Shown one piece after another: positions 10,278 to 20,899 of a stretch of DNA of 64,000 nt (positions are counted from its first letter, which is position 1; every line of letters begins with the position of its first letter). Where the stretch lies: NCBI RefSeq assembly GCF_026262505.1, contig NC_067205.1, positions 12,462,001 to 12,526,000 of the forward strand, read 5' to 3'. The notes beneath the pieces were generated by a model that had not been told where the DNA came from, made no database searches, and saw only the letters and a list, made by a program, of their open reading frames with translations. A program made the position numbers and the translations under genes. Origin of the DNA: Trichomonas vaginalis G3 (lineage: Eukaryota; Parabasalia; Trichomonadida; Trichomonadidae).

Positions 10278-10649
10278 TCCTTGTTTTTGTTTGTAAATAT
10301 TTCTATTTAGATATAATCGCATTTATTTACTTTATTTTTAACAAAACAAATTCAAAATTTCAAAAATATTTTATTAAATTCTGATTTTTCATCAAAGAAT
10401 CATAGATAAAATGAGCCGAATTAAGGATTTCTTTAAGGAAATTCTCTTCTTCGACTATAAAATTTAGTTTAGAGATATAATTACAATGAATATATGAATT
10501 TGGCGAAACACATCTAAATACCAGTCATTCTCCAGACAAAAAATTTAGTTGGATCATCAAAATATTCTACAGAAATGAATAAAAAACAATTTTTGAAATA
10601 TAACAATAAAGCTATTTAAAATATTTACAAAATCAACAACAACAGTACT
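10278..10649. other. intergenic, convergent 3' ends
   Basis: 371 bp of AT-rich sequence between two genes that converge. No gene, no clear repeat. Confidence 0.5.
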
Positions 10650-11417
10650 TTATTTGGTAGAAACGATCGTAGATTGTGAAGCAGATGGAAATCCGCGTTC
10701 ATATATATGAATTGGTGAAATTTTGCGGCCAAACGGTCTAGAGTATGCATCGATATCTCCAGTAGCAGCCTTTTTCAAGAGGTAAGTGACGAATTTTCTC
10801 ATACTTGGTCTATTTTCTTCTCGAAGAAGCGTTATGTTAATTGTAACTTCATTTCCGATTACTATTATATCAGGCTGTAGTTTTCGTGCAAAAGCAGCAA
10901 GTTCGAACACTAAAGATGAAGAAGTTAATAATTTTATATCTCTGTAAAGAATTGAAAGATCGTTTGGGTCGCTTTCGATTGTAAATATATCAGATCCTGG
11001 TTCTTTTTCTGTTTTAGGTTTCTTTTGTGTAATATCTGGAACTGGTGGCCGACATTTTTCGTTGTATTCTTTAGTAAAATATTGCAATGGCATGGCAATG
11101 GGTCCACCAAGGGGATTCACAGCGTTAAGAATGCCTTCGAAGTAGTTTTGAAGCTGGACTGCTGCTGCGTGACGAATTGAGCCTTCAGGATAGCCAATTC
11201 TTCCATTTTCAATACATGTTGCAATGTCGGAAATGAAAGTTGATATGTTTGTGTATGTATTTGTAAATAATTTCGACGAAATAAGATCAAAATTGATTGG
11301 ATGCTCTATATTTGGATTTACTAAGTCAGGATCATAGTCCCAAAACATGTTAAAATATTTTCGTGTTTTCAGTTGGTTTAATATTGATCTGCATAAGTTT
11401 GTTTCATCATCATTCAT
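10650..11417 (-). CDS. atypical bromodomain protein
   Basis: 255 residues from MNDDE at 11417. An upstream in-frame extension to 11576 is open but hydrophobic and unlike the rest, so I reject it. Residues about 5-95 resemble a bromodomain: helix Z with LCRSILNQLKTR, the WPF-shelf region replaced by MFWDYDP, then HPINFDLISSKL (compare HPMDLxTIxxKL) and a helix before YPEGSIRHAA (compare YNPPGSxIxxxA). The acetyl-lysine-contacting Asn of the family appears to be Tyr or Gly here, so binding may be altered. The C-terminal part contains an alpha/beta segment resembling the extraterminal (NET) region found in trichomonad bromodomain proteins. Likely chromatin role; moderate certainty. Confidence 0.65.
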   Translation of the reverse strand: MNDDETNLCRSILNQLKTRKYFNMFWDYDPDLVNPNIEHPINFDLISSKLFTNTYTNISTFISDIATCIENGRIGYPEGSIRHAAAVQLQNYFEGILNAVNPLGGPIAMPLQYFTKEYNEKCRPPVPDITQKKPKTEKEPGSDIFTIESDPNDLSILYRDIKLLTSSSLVFELAAFARKLQPDIIVIGNEVTINITLLREENRPSMRKFVTYLLKKAATGDIDAYSRPFGRKISPIHIYERGFPSASQSTIVSTK

Positions 11418-11651
11418 TTTGAATGAAAAATAATCGGTTATATAAGAATGAATAATGTTTATAAAGGAAATACCTTCAAGTGTAATAAACAGAAATTCAT
11501 CAAAAGTGACAGCTCTCAATTTTTTGACATTTGTAAATTCTAAATTGAATGAGAAAAATGAAATAATAGTAAGCATAATACAATATTCTAGATTTAATTA
11601 TAATTAGGAAAAAGTTAGTTTTGAGAGTACTTTTCATAGGCATATAGAATG

Positions 11652-12575
11652 AAATCTTCTGAAAAATAATATCACATAAACTCATATTATTTTCTAATAT
11701 ATAACTATTTTATATAAAAATCAAATTCAATGATCTTAAAAGCGAAGGATAAACCTCAAAATTTACGAATATAATGAGTGGGAATATAATGCTTATCTAT
11801 CATAAAACCATATGAAATATCAATTTTTGCTTTACGCCTAATTTTTGACGACAATTAGCAAAAAATGTTAAATGTTAACACTCAGTCCATTTGAATATGA
11901 AAAATAAAATTGACTTTAATTAAATGTTTTTATTTATCATGCAATTCTTCTTGCGACCAAAGAGTTGAATAAAATTTCAAAAAATAAGATAGCTTAAAAA
12001 ATAATATACGGTAGTGTTTAGTAATAGATGAATAGTATATAAATTCTATTAAAATGGATTTGATCCAAAAAAATATATAAAATTTGATCATAAATAAAAT
12101 CGTTTTAAATTACTTCTTCATTTAAATTATAACAATTATTTTTGGTTTTATATTTTTTTGGATCAAATCCATTTTAATAGAATTTATATACTATTCATCT
12201 ATTACTAAACACTACCGTATATTATTTTTTTAAGCTATCTTATTTTTTGAAATTTTATTCAACTCTTTGGTCGCAAGAAGAATTGCATGATAAATAAAAA
12301 CATTTAATTAAAGTCAATTTTATTTTTCATATTCAAATGGACTGAGTGTTAACATTTAACATTTTTTGCTAATTGTCGTCAAAAATTAGGCGTAAAGCAA
12401 AAATTGATATTTCATATGGTTTTATGATAGATAAGCATTATATTCCCACTCATTATATTCGTAAATTTTGAGGTTTATCCTTCGCTTTTAAGATCATTGA
12501 ATTTGATTTTTATATAAAATAGTTATATATTAGAAAATAATATGAGTTTATGTGATATTATTTTTCAGAAGATTT
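11652..12575. repeat. large palindrome: 426-bp inverted arms with a 71-bp spacer
   Basis: Left arm 11652-12077 and right arm 12149-12575 are reverse complements with almost no differences (one A-run differs by one base). The 71-bp spacer is AT-rich and unrelated. There is no coding content. A further 24-bp inverted match lies outside the arms (about 11490-11513 and 12702-12725, core CAGAAATTCATCAAAAGTGA), around nearly the same centre, so the inverted duplication was once wider and its outer part has diverged. No target duplication or terminal motif was found. It sits just upstream of the bromodomain gene and includes its likely upstream region. Confidence 0.9.
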
Positions 12576-13152
12576 TGTGTTCTTCTTCAAAATTTTTTAT
12601 TAAAAAGAATCTATACAAAATATACATTTACTTTAATTAATATTTAAAAACGTGCTCTATCAAAAGTTCCAAAAATTCAATATTTTAGCTTTTCTGAGGT
12701 GTCACTTTTGATGAATTTCTGTTTACAACACAAGAAGCTTCTTTTCGATAGTTTTCCTGATAAATAGGATAAAGACAAGCTGATTGGTATCTCTGATTTA
12801 ATTTTGAATGATTTTTAATTAAAATCTAGAAGACTCTTAAATAAAATCTTAGCTTGTGTATAGGAGAGTCTTAAATTTAAGTGATATGCTTTCATGCAGA
12901 CAATTAATGTAATTTTATCGAATGAAGAAAAAAGTAAATTATCAATGCATTTAATTATAATCAAAAAGAATGTTTGAATATGGTTTCTATATTCACGTTC
13001 TTATTTTTTAGAAAATTTTAAATTTGAATTTGATTTCATGAAAATGACATTGATATTCAAGAAATCACCAAGAGGTAAGAACACTGTGTAATAATATACT
13101 TTTGTTGCCCTCCAAAAGAATGCGCAATCATAAAAATATGCATGAAATCAGA

Positions 13153-14420
13153 TACCCAGATTTTCCTTACTTTTACCACTCCCCATGTAATTTCTGGGGA
13201 AAACGATAATTCATTTTTTTTATGGATGAATAGATCGTTTTCCTAGAAAGGACCTCATATCTCTGGCTAAAAAGAGTGTCAGATCCTAAATAGGTTATTG
13301 ATCTAGTGTACAAATCCAATAAAAAGCCTATTTTTTGGCTTTTTTGGTGCTCATTTTTTCGAAGATCTACATGAATATGGGGAAACCATCGGATTTTTTT
13401 GGTTAACCCACATCTTCATGTAGTCTGGACTATCTTTCCTCGAAGGACCTCTTTACGGGTGTAAAAACTCATAAAGTTCTCAAAAGATTCATTCTCGATC
13501 TCCATGCTGAAAGAATTTACAATAAAAAAGAGATCTACGCATCAAACTACAGCCATAAATGAACTGAACCCCTAAAGCTCAGCTCTTAGTTTATCAAAAA
13601 CGTCGAAATCCTTCTCATTGCAATCAAATTTTCTCAATAACTCATAAGAAAAATCGAATTTTGATTAAGCCGATGTTATAGGTATCACAAATACTACAAA
13701 CTTGAGCAATATCGAAATTGCCAGCAAAAGTTTGAAATTGCATTGCTCATATTTGTTTTGTAAACTAAAAATCTGCTTATATTATTCATTAATTTTTTAT
13801 ATATTATTCATATACTTTAATAAAAACAATACTATTTCACCTTAAAAATGAATTTCATAAGTCAATATTATTTTTTTGAAAATGTATCAATTTTCGATTA
13901 AAACAACATGAGAATAAAAGTTACGCAAAATTATTTTAAAAAATGGTTTTAAAAATTTACAATAGATGAAGAATAAGATTGCAAGAAGTTTTGAAGTTTA
14001 ATTTTAAGAAAAAAAATTCGGATATTATTCATGGATCTAAGTAATCTGATATTTGAGTATCGGCACTATGCATAAAACATATATTTATAGTTTTTTTGGA
14101 GTTTTATGATTTTAAATATATTCAAATTTGGCAATCCAATAGATTTTTAAAAAATAGGTAAATAAAAATAGATTACATATGCCGCAGATTTAGAACATGA
14201 AACAAATCTTATAGTGACCCAAAAAAAATTCATGATCCAAAAAAGAAAAAAAATAGGTAAATGGGAATCAAACCTTGGCATAATGAATCATTATGTCAGA
14301 TGTTTCCACTACACCGGCAGTTCGAAAAATACCCTTGGTGGTTCTATTTAATAGCTACTCCCAACGATAGGCGGTGTCCCCAGCTTTAGAGAGGTGGTAA
14401 AAGTAAGGAAAATCTGGGTA
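13153..14420. repeat. 1.27-kb repeat bounded by 27-bp inverted ends
   Basis: A 27-bp sequence starting TACCCAGATTTTCC and ending TTTTACCAC occurs at 13153-13179 and, inverted and perfect, at 14394-14420. Inside the two copies the similarity fades quickly into scattered matches (a CTGGGGA block follows each). There is no ORF. The right half contains a tRNA-like sequence read leftward. Either this is a foldback-type element, or two copies of one tRNA-derived SINE-like family lie in opposite orientation and one is heavily diverged. No target duplication could be seen. Confidence 0.6.
14240..14320 (-). other. tRNA-like pseudogene or SINE head with A and B boxes
   Basis: Read on the minus strand from 14320: GCCGGTGTAGTGGAAACATC (A-box-like TAGTGGAAACA), then a stem CATAA with TTATG around a 7-base loop, then a B-box-like GGTTTGATTCCC (14274-14263), then a T-rich tract (14253-14239) that could stop RNA polymerase III. 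The 3' side does not pair with the 5' acceptor strand, and the loop lacks the usual U33, so it is not a working tRNA. The order of parts is that of a tRNA-derived SINE or tRNA pseudogene. Confidence 0.5.
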
Positions 14421-15085
14421 TTTTAAAAATGAAATTGCTCGCTTCGTTAATGTTAAAATTTTCGGGAAAAGTGCCTGCAATTTACACAATCTATTTATGG
14501 ATGTTGTTTGATTCCACTAATGAAACATTGATATATTAGTGGAAATTTTATATTTACAACATCTTTTTGGCAATACTATTTTGACACTTTTTTTAAAATA
14601 TAATTACAAGAAGTATGTCATGTTCAGAGCAGACATCAATTGAAGATTTCAATGATTTTAATAATATTAATCCTATTGATGTATTCGAGTACCCTTGCAA
14701 AGCATCCAAAATAATTTGGGATATCAACTCGAATAATGTTTTACAACAATCATTACAAATCATAGAACTCATTAAATCAAATAAAATACCCATTAATATG
14801 GTATTTCACCTGGTAGATATTTATTCGAATCTTCGATGGAAAGATATTGGAAATTTTGGGGAATTTTCTCTAAAGATATTAAACGAATTTTCATGTCATT
14901 ATATATTTACAAATCGGAGATTAAGGAACTTATTATATTATAAAGGTTACAATACCTTTAGTACCTTCAAACCTAGTTTAAAAGAAGATGAAATTCTCAA
15001 TGTATTCTCAAAAGATTCTCCCTTATACTACATTGCCTGAGACAAAGTTAATGATCTTAAAAGTAAATTCCCAAGCCTTGATATA

Positions 15086-16383
15086 GGGTGTCCAAAGGTG
15101 CGTTTAGCACAGCGCTCTATATGAGACTATTAAAGGAGATATATGCTGATTATAAATATATAATAAAAAATATGAATATATGTATATGATGAGTATGTTG
15201 TATTTTGGCGCCATGCCGGGATATAAAATGAATTTTGAGACAAGAGGCGGTTTCGCGGGAAATTTTGGCGGGATTTTTTTTATTTTTTTAATGAATCATA
15301 AAGAAAACATCCTCGCTCTTGCAAAAAAATGCAAAGACTGTAAAAAAATCTACGAGACATTGGTAAAATGCTTCGGTATGGATGCTCCTAGCTATTCCAC
15401 TGTAACGTATCATGTTAGGATGTATCACTTCATGAACAAAAAGGCGCCCATCATAAAAATTGACAAAAAATCGCCGGATCAAAGAAAAATCAAAGCAATT
15501 CTTCAAGCGCTAGATGAAGACCCAAGAGCATCACTCAGAAGGATAGAGGAGATGACAAAGATACCACGTACAACAGTCAGTTATTATCTGCACAATTATT
15601 TGAACTACAAACTAGCGTATACACGTTGGGTTCCGCACAACCTTAATTCAGTTCAAAAAAAATCTAGAGTCCAACTTCGAAAGAGCTCCTCTCTATATTG
15701 GGTGCGTATCAATCCAAGAAGTTTCGCTTTTTAGTAACAGGGGACGAGTCTTGGTTTCAATATGCAACAGAAGCCAAAATCATGTGATCCCGAAGGATGA
15801 AAATCCGCAAACATTCCCGAAGAAAAAAATTGACACACCAATGATGATGTTGTCGGTTTTTTGGGGCGTGAATGGCATCATCGCAATTGATATTCTTCAA
15901 AAACCTAATACGATGAATGCTCAGTATCTAATTGACAATGTTCTTACTCAAATTATCAATTCTGATGAGTTTGAGAAATCCAAACAACAAAAACAAAAGT
16001 TTGCAATTCATTTTGATAATTCAAGAGTTCACAAAAGTCATAAGGTAATGAATTACTTGGTGGAAAACAATGTCAAAGTTGTTCCAAACCCAATTTATTC
16101 ACCTGATATTGCACCCTCTGACTTTTATTTATTCGGCACGCTAAAAAAGAGAGCTGAAGGACGCGAATTCGCGAGTCCAGATGATCTTGAAAATTTTGTA
16201 AGAGAGCAATTTGAGCAATTTTCTCATGATGATTTAAAGCGTGTCTTTCAAGCCTGGATCGATCGCTGCGAACGCGTGATTGAATCCAATGGTGATTATA
16301 TTTAAATAAACTTTATATATATGTAACTTGTTTATTTCTATTCGCAGTATTCAGGTTTGTGCTAAACACACCTTTGGACACCC
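15086..16383 (+). mobile_element. mariner-family transposon, 1298 bp
   Basis: Flanked by a TA duplication (15084-15085 and 16384-16385). Terminal inverted repeats: left GGGTGTCCAAAGGTGCGTTT, right (reverse complement) GGGTGTCCAAAGGTGTGTTT, continuing AGCACA on both sides: 26 bp with one mismatch. Size and target fit mariner elements, which are abundant in trichomonads (Tvmar1 of Trichomonas vaginalis). It lies within the ankyrin/DUF3447 gene. Intact ends but a broken transposase. Confidence 0.95.
15291..16305 (+). pseudogene. mariner transposase, frameshifted
   Basis: The ATG at 15291 (MNHKENILALAKKC) is the likely start; an upstream ATG at 15180 gives an unlikely leader. The first part (to about 15650) holds two helix-turn-helix regions (STVTYHVR and TTVSYYLHNYL) and the WVPHNL linker of mariners. 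The catalytic part contains GDESWFQY (first Asp, near 15745), HFDNSRVHKS (second Asp, near 16018) and YSPDIAPSDFYLFG (third Asp, near 16125), the D..D34D set. The first Asp is read in a different frame from the N-terminus and from the rest: a frame change lies between about 15665 and 15685, and another near 15785. The copy cannot make a full transposase. Confidence 0.9.
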
Positions 16384-16423
16384 TATATTTATAAAAAATT
16401 GATAATTGCTTAACTGTACTTAA

Positions 16424-18852
16424 GGATGGGCACTCATTAGGGTGATGAAAAAAATCAAGTCTAGCAAAGTCAATATATTAAAAACAGTGAAGACTATTAT
16501 ATAGCATTATAGTGCACAAGCTCAAATATTTAGTGATGCATTTCTCGAACTTATTTTATTTATAAGTTAACCTTGAAACATGAATTTTAGTATATCATGA
16601 GCATATTTTTTTCTAATTTTGCAATACTTATAATATCATACCAGGATTCATGTGGAAGTCTAATATTTGGTATATAATATTCTTACAATAAATGTATTAA
16701 TTCAATTATATTCAAAATGATGGGTCGCAATTTTTACTGAAATTGCAAATTTAATTTCAACAATGAAATTATTGTTTAAAAAAAATAGCACAACAGCAAG
16801 ATGGACAATCATATATAGAATTATAATGCTCCATATAATGCTTTGATTTGATGCGTATATAATGTTATTTTTCGAACATCTTTGTAAAAAATTGATTTTT
16901 GTAATTTTTGAAAAAATTCGATTTTATTTCGAGATTTCCTCTATAGGTGAAGTATATTGAACAATATTCCTATGGGAGAAAATAATTGTAAGTATGAGTA
17001 CTTTCATTAATACTATGGGTGCCATGGTTATCGCTCAAACGATCAAGTTATATCTCGATTGCGTAAATTGAAATTTTGCTATTTTCTAAATTCACGGCAA
17101 CAACATTCTTTTATCCTGATCGTACATCACAATATTTGAATGTGCGACCATTTGTTCAAGAAACCGTCAAGTTATTCTTCATTTTTCATGCCGCGGCGAA
17201 CAAAAGCAGTTGCAAAGCGTATAAAGAACTTAGTTCAAAGCGCGAAAAATAGGGTAGAGCCATATGTCGTCAACACTGTTGAATTTGTGCTATCTGTATT
17301 ATTGAGCGGCGCTACATTTTGCCAATCAGAATTTCAATTCATGCTGAATAACATCAAAGTTCCGTCAGAAGCTACATTTCATCGAGTCCAAGAAAAGGTT
17401 GGTCGTGTTATCATAGAAGTTGCCAGAGAATCTGTTAATTATTGGAAATCTCGAATGAGAAAATGTTCGGGACTTTTGTTTGACGGTTCTTGGAGTCAGA
17501 GAAGAAATGCAATGTTTTGCTATGTACAATTTGTAGAAGAGAAACTCAAAAAAATTGTAGATTGGGAAGTGATATCTAAATCTTTTAAAAATTTCAAAGG
17601 TAATTTCAACGGAAAATCAAATGAAATGGAATTTGAAGGCTTAAAAAGAATGCTGAAGCGTTGGAATAATGAAAAACGTGTAAATTTTTTTGTGCATGAT
17701 GGCGATGTCAAAATTGTTTCTACAATCAAAAATACGTTCAAAGGTATCAGAGAATACAGAGATCCTGGACATTTTCTTAACAATATACAGAAAAAGCTCA
17801 AACTGCCAGAATTCAGAATCTTATCTAGCATTTCAAAGAATTTATTGCGTTGGCTTAGGCAACTTCTCAATGACACACATATGTCAATTAAAACAAAGAA
17901 GTTTTTATGGTTGAATTCCGCTAAACATTATGCCGGAAATCATAAATTTTGTCCAGATCCTGAAAAATGCAAGATGATTAAACCATGGAAATATGCAAAA
18001 AATAAAACTGCTATAAAAACACTTAAAAAATTCCTCGAAGATACCGTAAAAATCTTTGATATGGTAAAAAAGATTCATTCAACTCAAGTAGTTGAATCGA
18101 TAAACCATATCAAAGCAATGCTTGCTAATAAAAATATTAATTGGCATGCTTCTTGGCCAATTAGGATGGCAGTCACAATATTGCATTTCAATGAAGGTAT
18201 GTTTGAAACGATTGTAGCAATAAGATACAGGTTAAATTTACCAACAATGCCAGAAATGATGAACAGATATTTCAGAATGTATGATACAACAAAAGATTTA
18301 ATCAAAGCATTCAAAAATTCAAAGCAAGTTCAAAAAAAGTTTGCGGCATTAAGAGCTATAAAGAGAGGTCTTCAAGCTACCGATGATCGTATTACTCTTA
18401 AATCACATAAATAATTATTAAATTTATTTCACCCTCAAAACATCATAATCTTGCACCTTCTTTGAATAAACACTTTCACCTTCTATTTTTAATTAATGTT
18501 TTTTAATTGTCCAAAATTTTTAGATTATATAAGATATAATTTTTTATAAAAGTATTATTTTCTAAAAGATAAGTATATATTCTTAATCACAAAACCTAGC
18601 ATTTTATCATATCTATATATCAGCTTCCTAAATATAATACTCATATAGTTAGTATGATTTTAATGTTTTTGAACATGAAACGAAAATATGATTACAATCA
18701 TATAACATAATGGAGTTATTGATATAACTTATATGCATGATACATTAAGAAGTCTTCCAACAATATAGATATAGTTGTAGATTCCTATGATTCCTTTTAT
18801 ATTGTGAGATAATAACATTTTTATGCTGTCAGGAGCCTATGAGTGCCCATCC
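16424..18852 (+). mobile_element. Kolobok-like DNA transposon, 2429 bp, TTAA target
   Basis: Bounded by TTAA on both sides (16420-16423, 18853-18856). Ends are perfect 14-bp inverted repeats, GGATGGGCACTCAT. It carries one uninterrupted transposase ORF (17140-18414), with 0.7 kb of non-coding DNA before and 0.44 kb after. TTAA duplication plus this transposase type indicate the Kolobok superfamily rather than piggyBac. Intact ends and ORF mean a young copy, possibly still active. It inserted 36 bp downstream of the mariner end, in the same host gene. Confidence 0.85.
17140..18414 (+). CDS. Kolobok-type DDE transposase
   Basis: 424 residues, no interruption. The core reads LLFDGSWSQRRNA (Asp115), then FFVHDGDVKIV (Asp187/Asp189), RDPGHFLNN (208-216), a Cys/His cluster GNHKFCPDPEKCK (about 267-279) and QVVESINH (Glu319): a plausible DDE triad with a zinc-binding insert between the second Asp and the Glu. 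The N-terminus is basic (MPRRTKAVAKRIKN from residue 17), probably DNA-binding; the ATG at 17188 is an alternative start. This FDGSWS...HDGD arrangement is known from TTAA-specific Kolobok-like and related Mutator-clade transposases. I am surer of transposase than of the superfamily name. Confidence 0.85.
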   Translation: MCDHLFKKPSSYSSFFMPRRTKAVAKRIKNLVQSAKNRVEPYVVNTVEFVLSVLLSGATFCQSEFQFMLNNIKVPSEATFHRVQEKVGRVIIEVARESVNYWKSRMRKCSGLLFDGSWSQRRNAMFCYVQFVEEKLKKIVDWEVISKSFKNFKGNFNGKSNEMEFEGLKRMLKRWNNEKRVNFFVHDGDVKIVSTIKNTFKGIREYRDPGHFLNNIQKKLKLPEFRILSSISKNLLRWLRQLLNDTHMSIKTKKFLWLNSAKHYAGNHKFCPDPEKCKMIKPWKYAKNKTAIKTLKKFLEDTVKIFDMVKKIHSTQVVESINHIKAMLANKNINWHASWPIRMAVTILHFNEGMFETIVAIRYRLNLPTMPEMMNRYFRMYDTTKDLIKAFKNSKQVQKKFAALRAIKRGLQATDDRITLKSHK

Positions 18853-19199
18853 TTAACTGTGCAATTTTATTCGGGTCGGAATTATGTTTCAATTACTTGA
18901 GGAATATAGGAGCTGATTATACCCGCACGTCTGAAGAGTATGCTATTCGGAGTGGAAATAGATACATTTTTTCTCAAATGATTGAAGATGGACAATCTTT
19001 TGATGAGATGATCAACATTGCATTGGGATGTAGAAGTTATGAAATTGCTGAATATCTTAAATCAAATTTGGGGCAATTTCCTGACTCGCTTGCAGTAAGC
19101 TTTTATTACGGAAATTATCATTTTGCATCATATTTACTTTCAAAAGGAGCAGATGTCAACAAAATATACATTTTTCCCTTATCCATTTCCATCATTGTT

Positions 19200-20816
19200 T
19201 TATAGAATTCTCTTTAATGCAATATCCACCTTTGATTTTTATAATTATATTTACTTTCATATCTTTTATTTGATAATGGAGTTCTTCAAAATTTTGTATC
19301 CTTCATCATTTTATTTTATTCTTATTCACTTAATATCTCCAGTTGGTTTATGAAATTCTCATAGAATTAATTTTATTCATTGCTTTATATAATTCCATTT
19401 CTTTTAATATATTCTATTGTTTTATGAAATTCATTTCGAGTTTATATCTATCATTGACTTAAACTGCTAATTTAATATTCATGTTCATAATAGATTAATG
19501 AAATTCATTTAATATTAATTATTGCCCTCGGTTTTGCAATCCAAGCAAATTCAAATGAAATTGTCAAATTCTTAATTGATCGTGGTGCAGATGTCAACTT
19601 GAAACTTTTTATCTTTAGTCTCATTTCAATCATTTCTTTACCAAATTATTTTTATCTATATATTAATCATTGCTTTTTAACAATCCCTTTATTATCATAT
19701 TAATCATTAATTTATTTTATTCTATTTATTATTATATTTATCAATGATTAATCGAGTTCTTTTTCTGGTCATATTTATCGTAGTTTAATGTAATATGTTT
19801 TCTTTTCATATTTGTCATTGTTTTTTTATATTCTCATTGTTTTAATGTCCATTACTGTTTTATTGGATTATCTACAATTTCATATTTATCTTCGAATTAT
19901 GGAATTCTCATTGTTTTAATATAATTCATCTATTTATGAAATTTTATATATAATTATATTTACATTTATTTTATTCAATTCAATTGATACTGATGAAATC
20001 CCACTAAGTATTGCAATTTACGAAAATTCAATTGAAATGGTCAAGCTGTTAGTTGAACATGGTGCAAATGTCAACATGAAACATTTTCTCTTTAATTTCA
20101 CATTAATCATTTGTTCATCAAATTATTTTTCATTTCATATTTCCCATTACTTTTTGGCATTCATCCTCTTTTCATTTTTATCATTGGTTAATCGAATTTA
20201 ATTTCTTTTCATATTTACATTTGCTTTATCGCATTTTTAATTTCTTCATATTAACAATTGTCTTACAAAATTATCTTTTTATAAATGTCAATCATTGAAT
20301 AATAAGATTCATTTATTGCGAATCAATGTCCCCTCAGTGATGCAATCAAAGAAAATTCCCTCGAAATAGTTCAATATTTGGTTGAACATGGTGCAGATGT
20401 AAACATGAAACTTATTCTCTTTATCTTCATATCCATTAATTTGTTGTGAAGTACTCTTTATTCTCATGTTATCCAGTGATTTATAAAATCATATTTCTTT
20501 TCATATCTGCCATTGTTATATAGAATTCTATATATACATATTTTATCTATCATTGTTTTATCGAATTATCTTTACATTATTGCTTATTATTTACTTATGG
20601 AATTTCATATATGGTTCTTTTATTCTTTGTAGATGTCCTCTCAGTATTGCAATCAAAAAGAATTATTTCGAAATCGTTAAATATTTGGTTGAACATGGTG
20701 CAGATGTTAATATGAAGCTCTTTCTCTATATGCTAATATCTATCATTATGCTATGGAATTTTTATTAATTTCACATCTATATTTGAGTAATGAAATTCTG
20801 TTAATACAAATGAATT
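19200..20816 (+). repeat. ankyrin modules separated by AT-rich minisatellite spacers
   Basis: Five ankyrin-type modules of about 30 codons lie at about 19520-19602, 19990-20080, 20325-20410, 20631-20717 and 20808-20899, each reading like PLSIAI..N..EIVKYLVEHG and ending GADVNMK. Between them are spacers of about 90 to 390 bp made of a degenerate 27-33 bp pyrimidine-rich unit (cores TATTTATCATTGTTTTAT and GGAATTC). Every spacer starts at the same point, just after the Asn-Met-Lys codons, and ends just before the Pro-Leu-Ser codons. No GT start or branch point is conserved, so they are unlikely to be introns. The unit module plus spacer was probably duplicated and the spacers then changed length. 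Confidence 0.75.
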
Positions 20817-20899
20817 TCCACTCAGTATTGCAATCAAAAGGAATTTAAATGAGATTACTAGATTCCTCTATGATCATGGGGCAAAGACTGATCAATGAT

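Larger units (their letters stand above)
14615..20899 (+). pseudogene. ankyrin/DUF3447-type host gene disrupted by two DNA transposons
   Basis: The 5' part (14615-15085) begins MSCSEQTSIEDF and has the helical DUF3447-type layout of trichomonad ankyrin proteins; it has an in-frame TGA at 15038. After the mariner (15086-16383) comes a 40-base host segment, then the Kolobok-like element (16424-18852), then the frame resumes at 18853 with LNCAILFGSELCFNYL and GADYTRTSEEYA, and ends in ankyrin-type GADVNK. Taking out both elements with one TA and one TTAA copy keeps a single frame across both junctions, apart from a TAA in the 40-base segment. This shows that both insertions hit the same coding region. 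Downstream are five more ankyrin modules (19520-20899). A TTGACACTTTTTTTAAAA promoter-like motif precedes the start. Not functional now. Confidence 0.85.

Noticed and set aside
10419-10436. TTAAGG pair as a MITE end
   Set aside because: Two TTAAGG words only 14 bp apart in direct orientation, with no inverted partner.
11418-11576. N-terminal extension of the bromodomain gene
   Set aside because: Hydrophobic and unlike the domain; the ATG at 11417 precedes the conserved part directly.
14240-14320. functional tRNA gene
   Set aside because: The acceptor ends do not pair and the anticodon loop lacks U33.
19200-20816. spliceosomal introns between ankyrin modules
   Set aside because: No conserved GT donor, branch point or acceptor; the spacers are tandem repeats.
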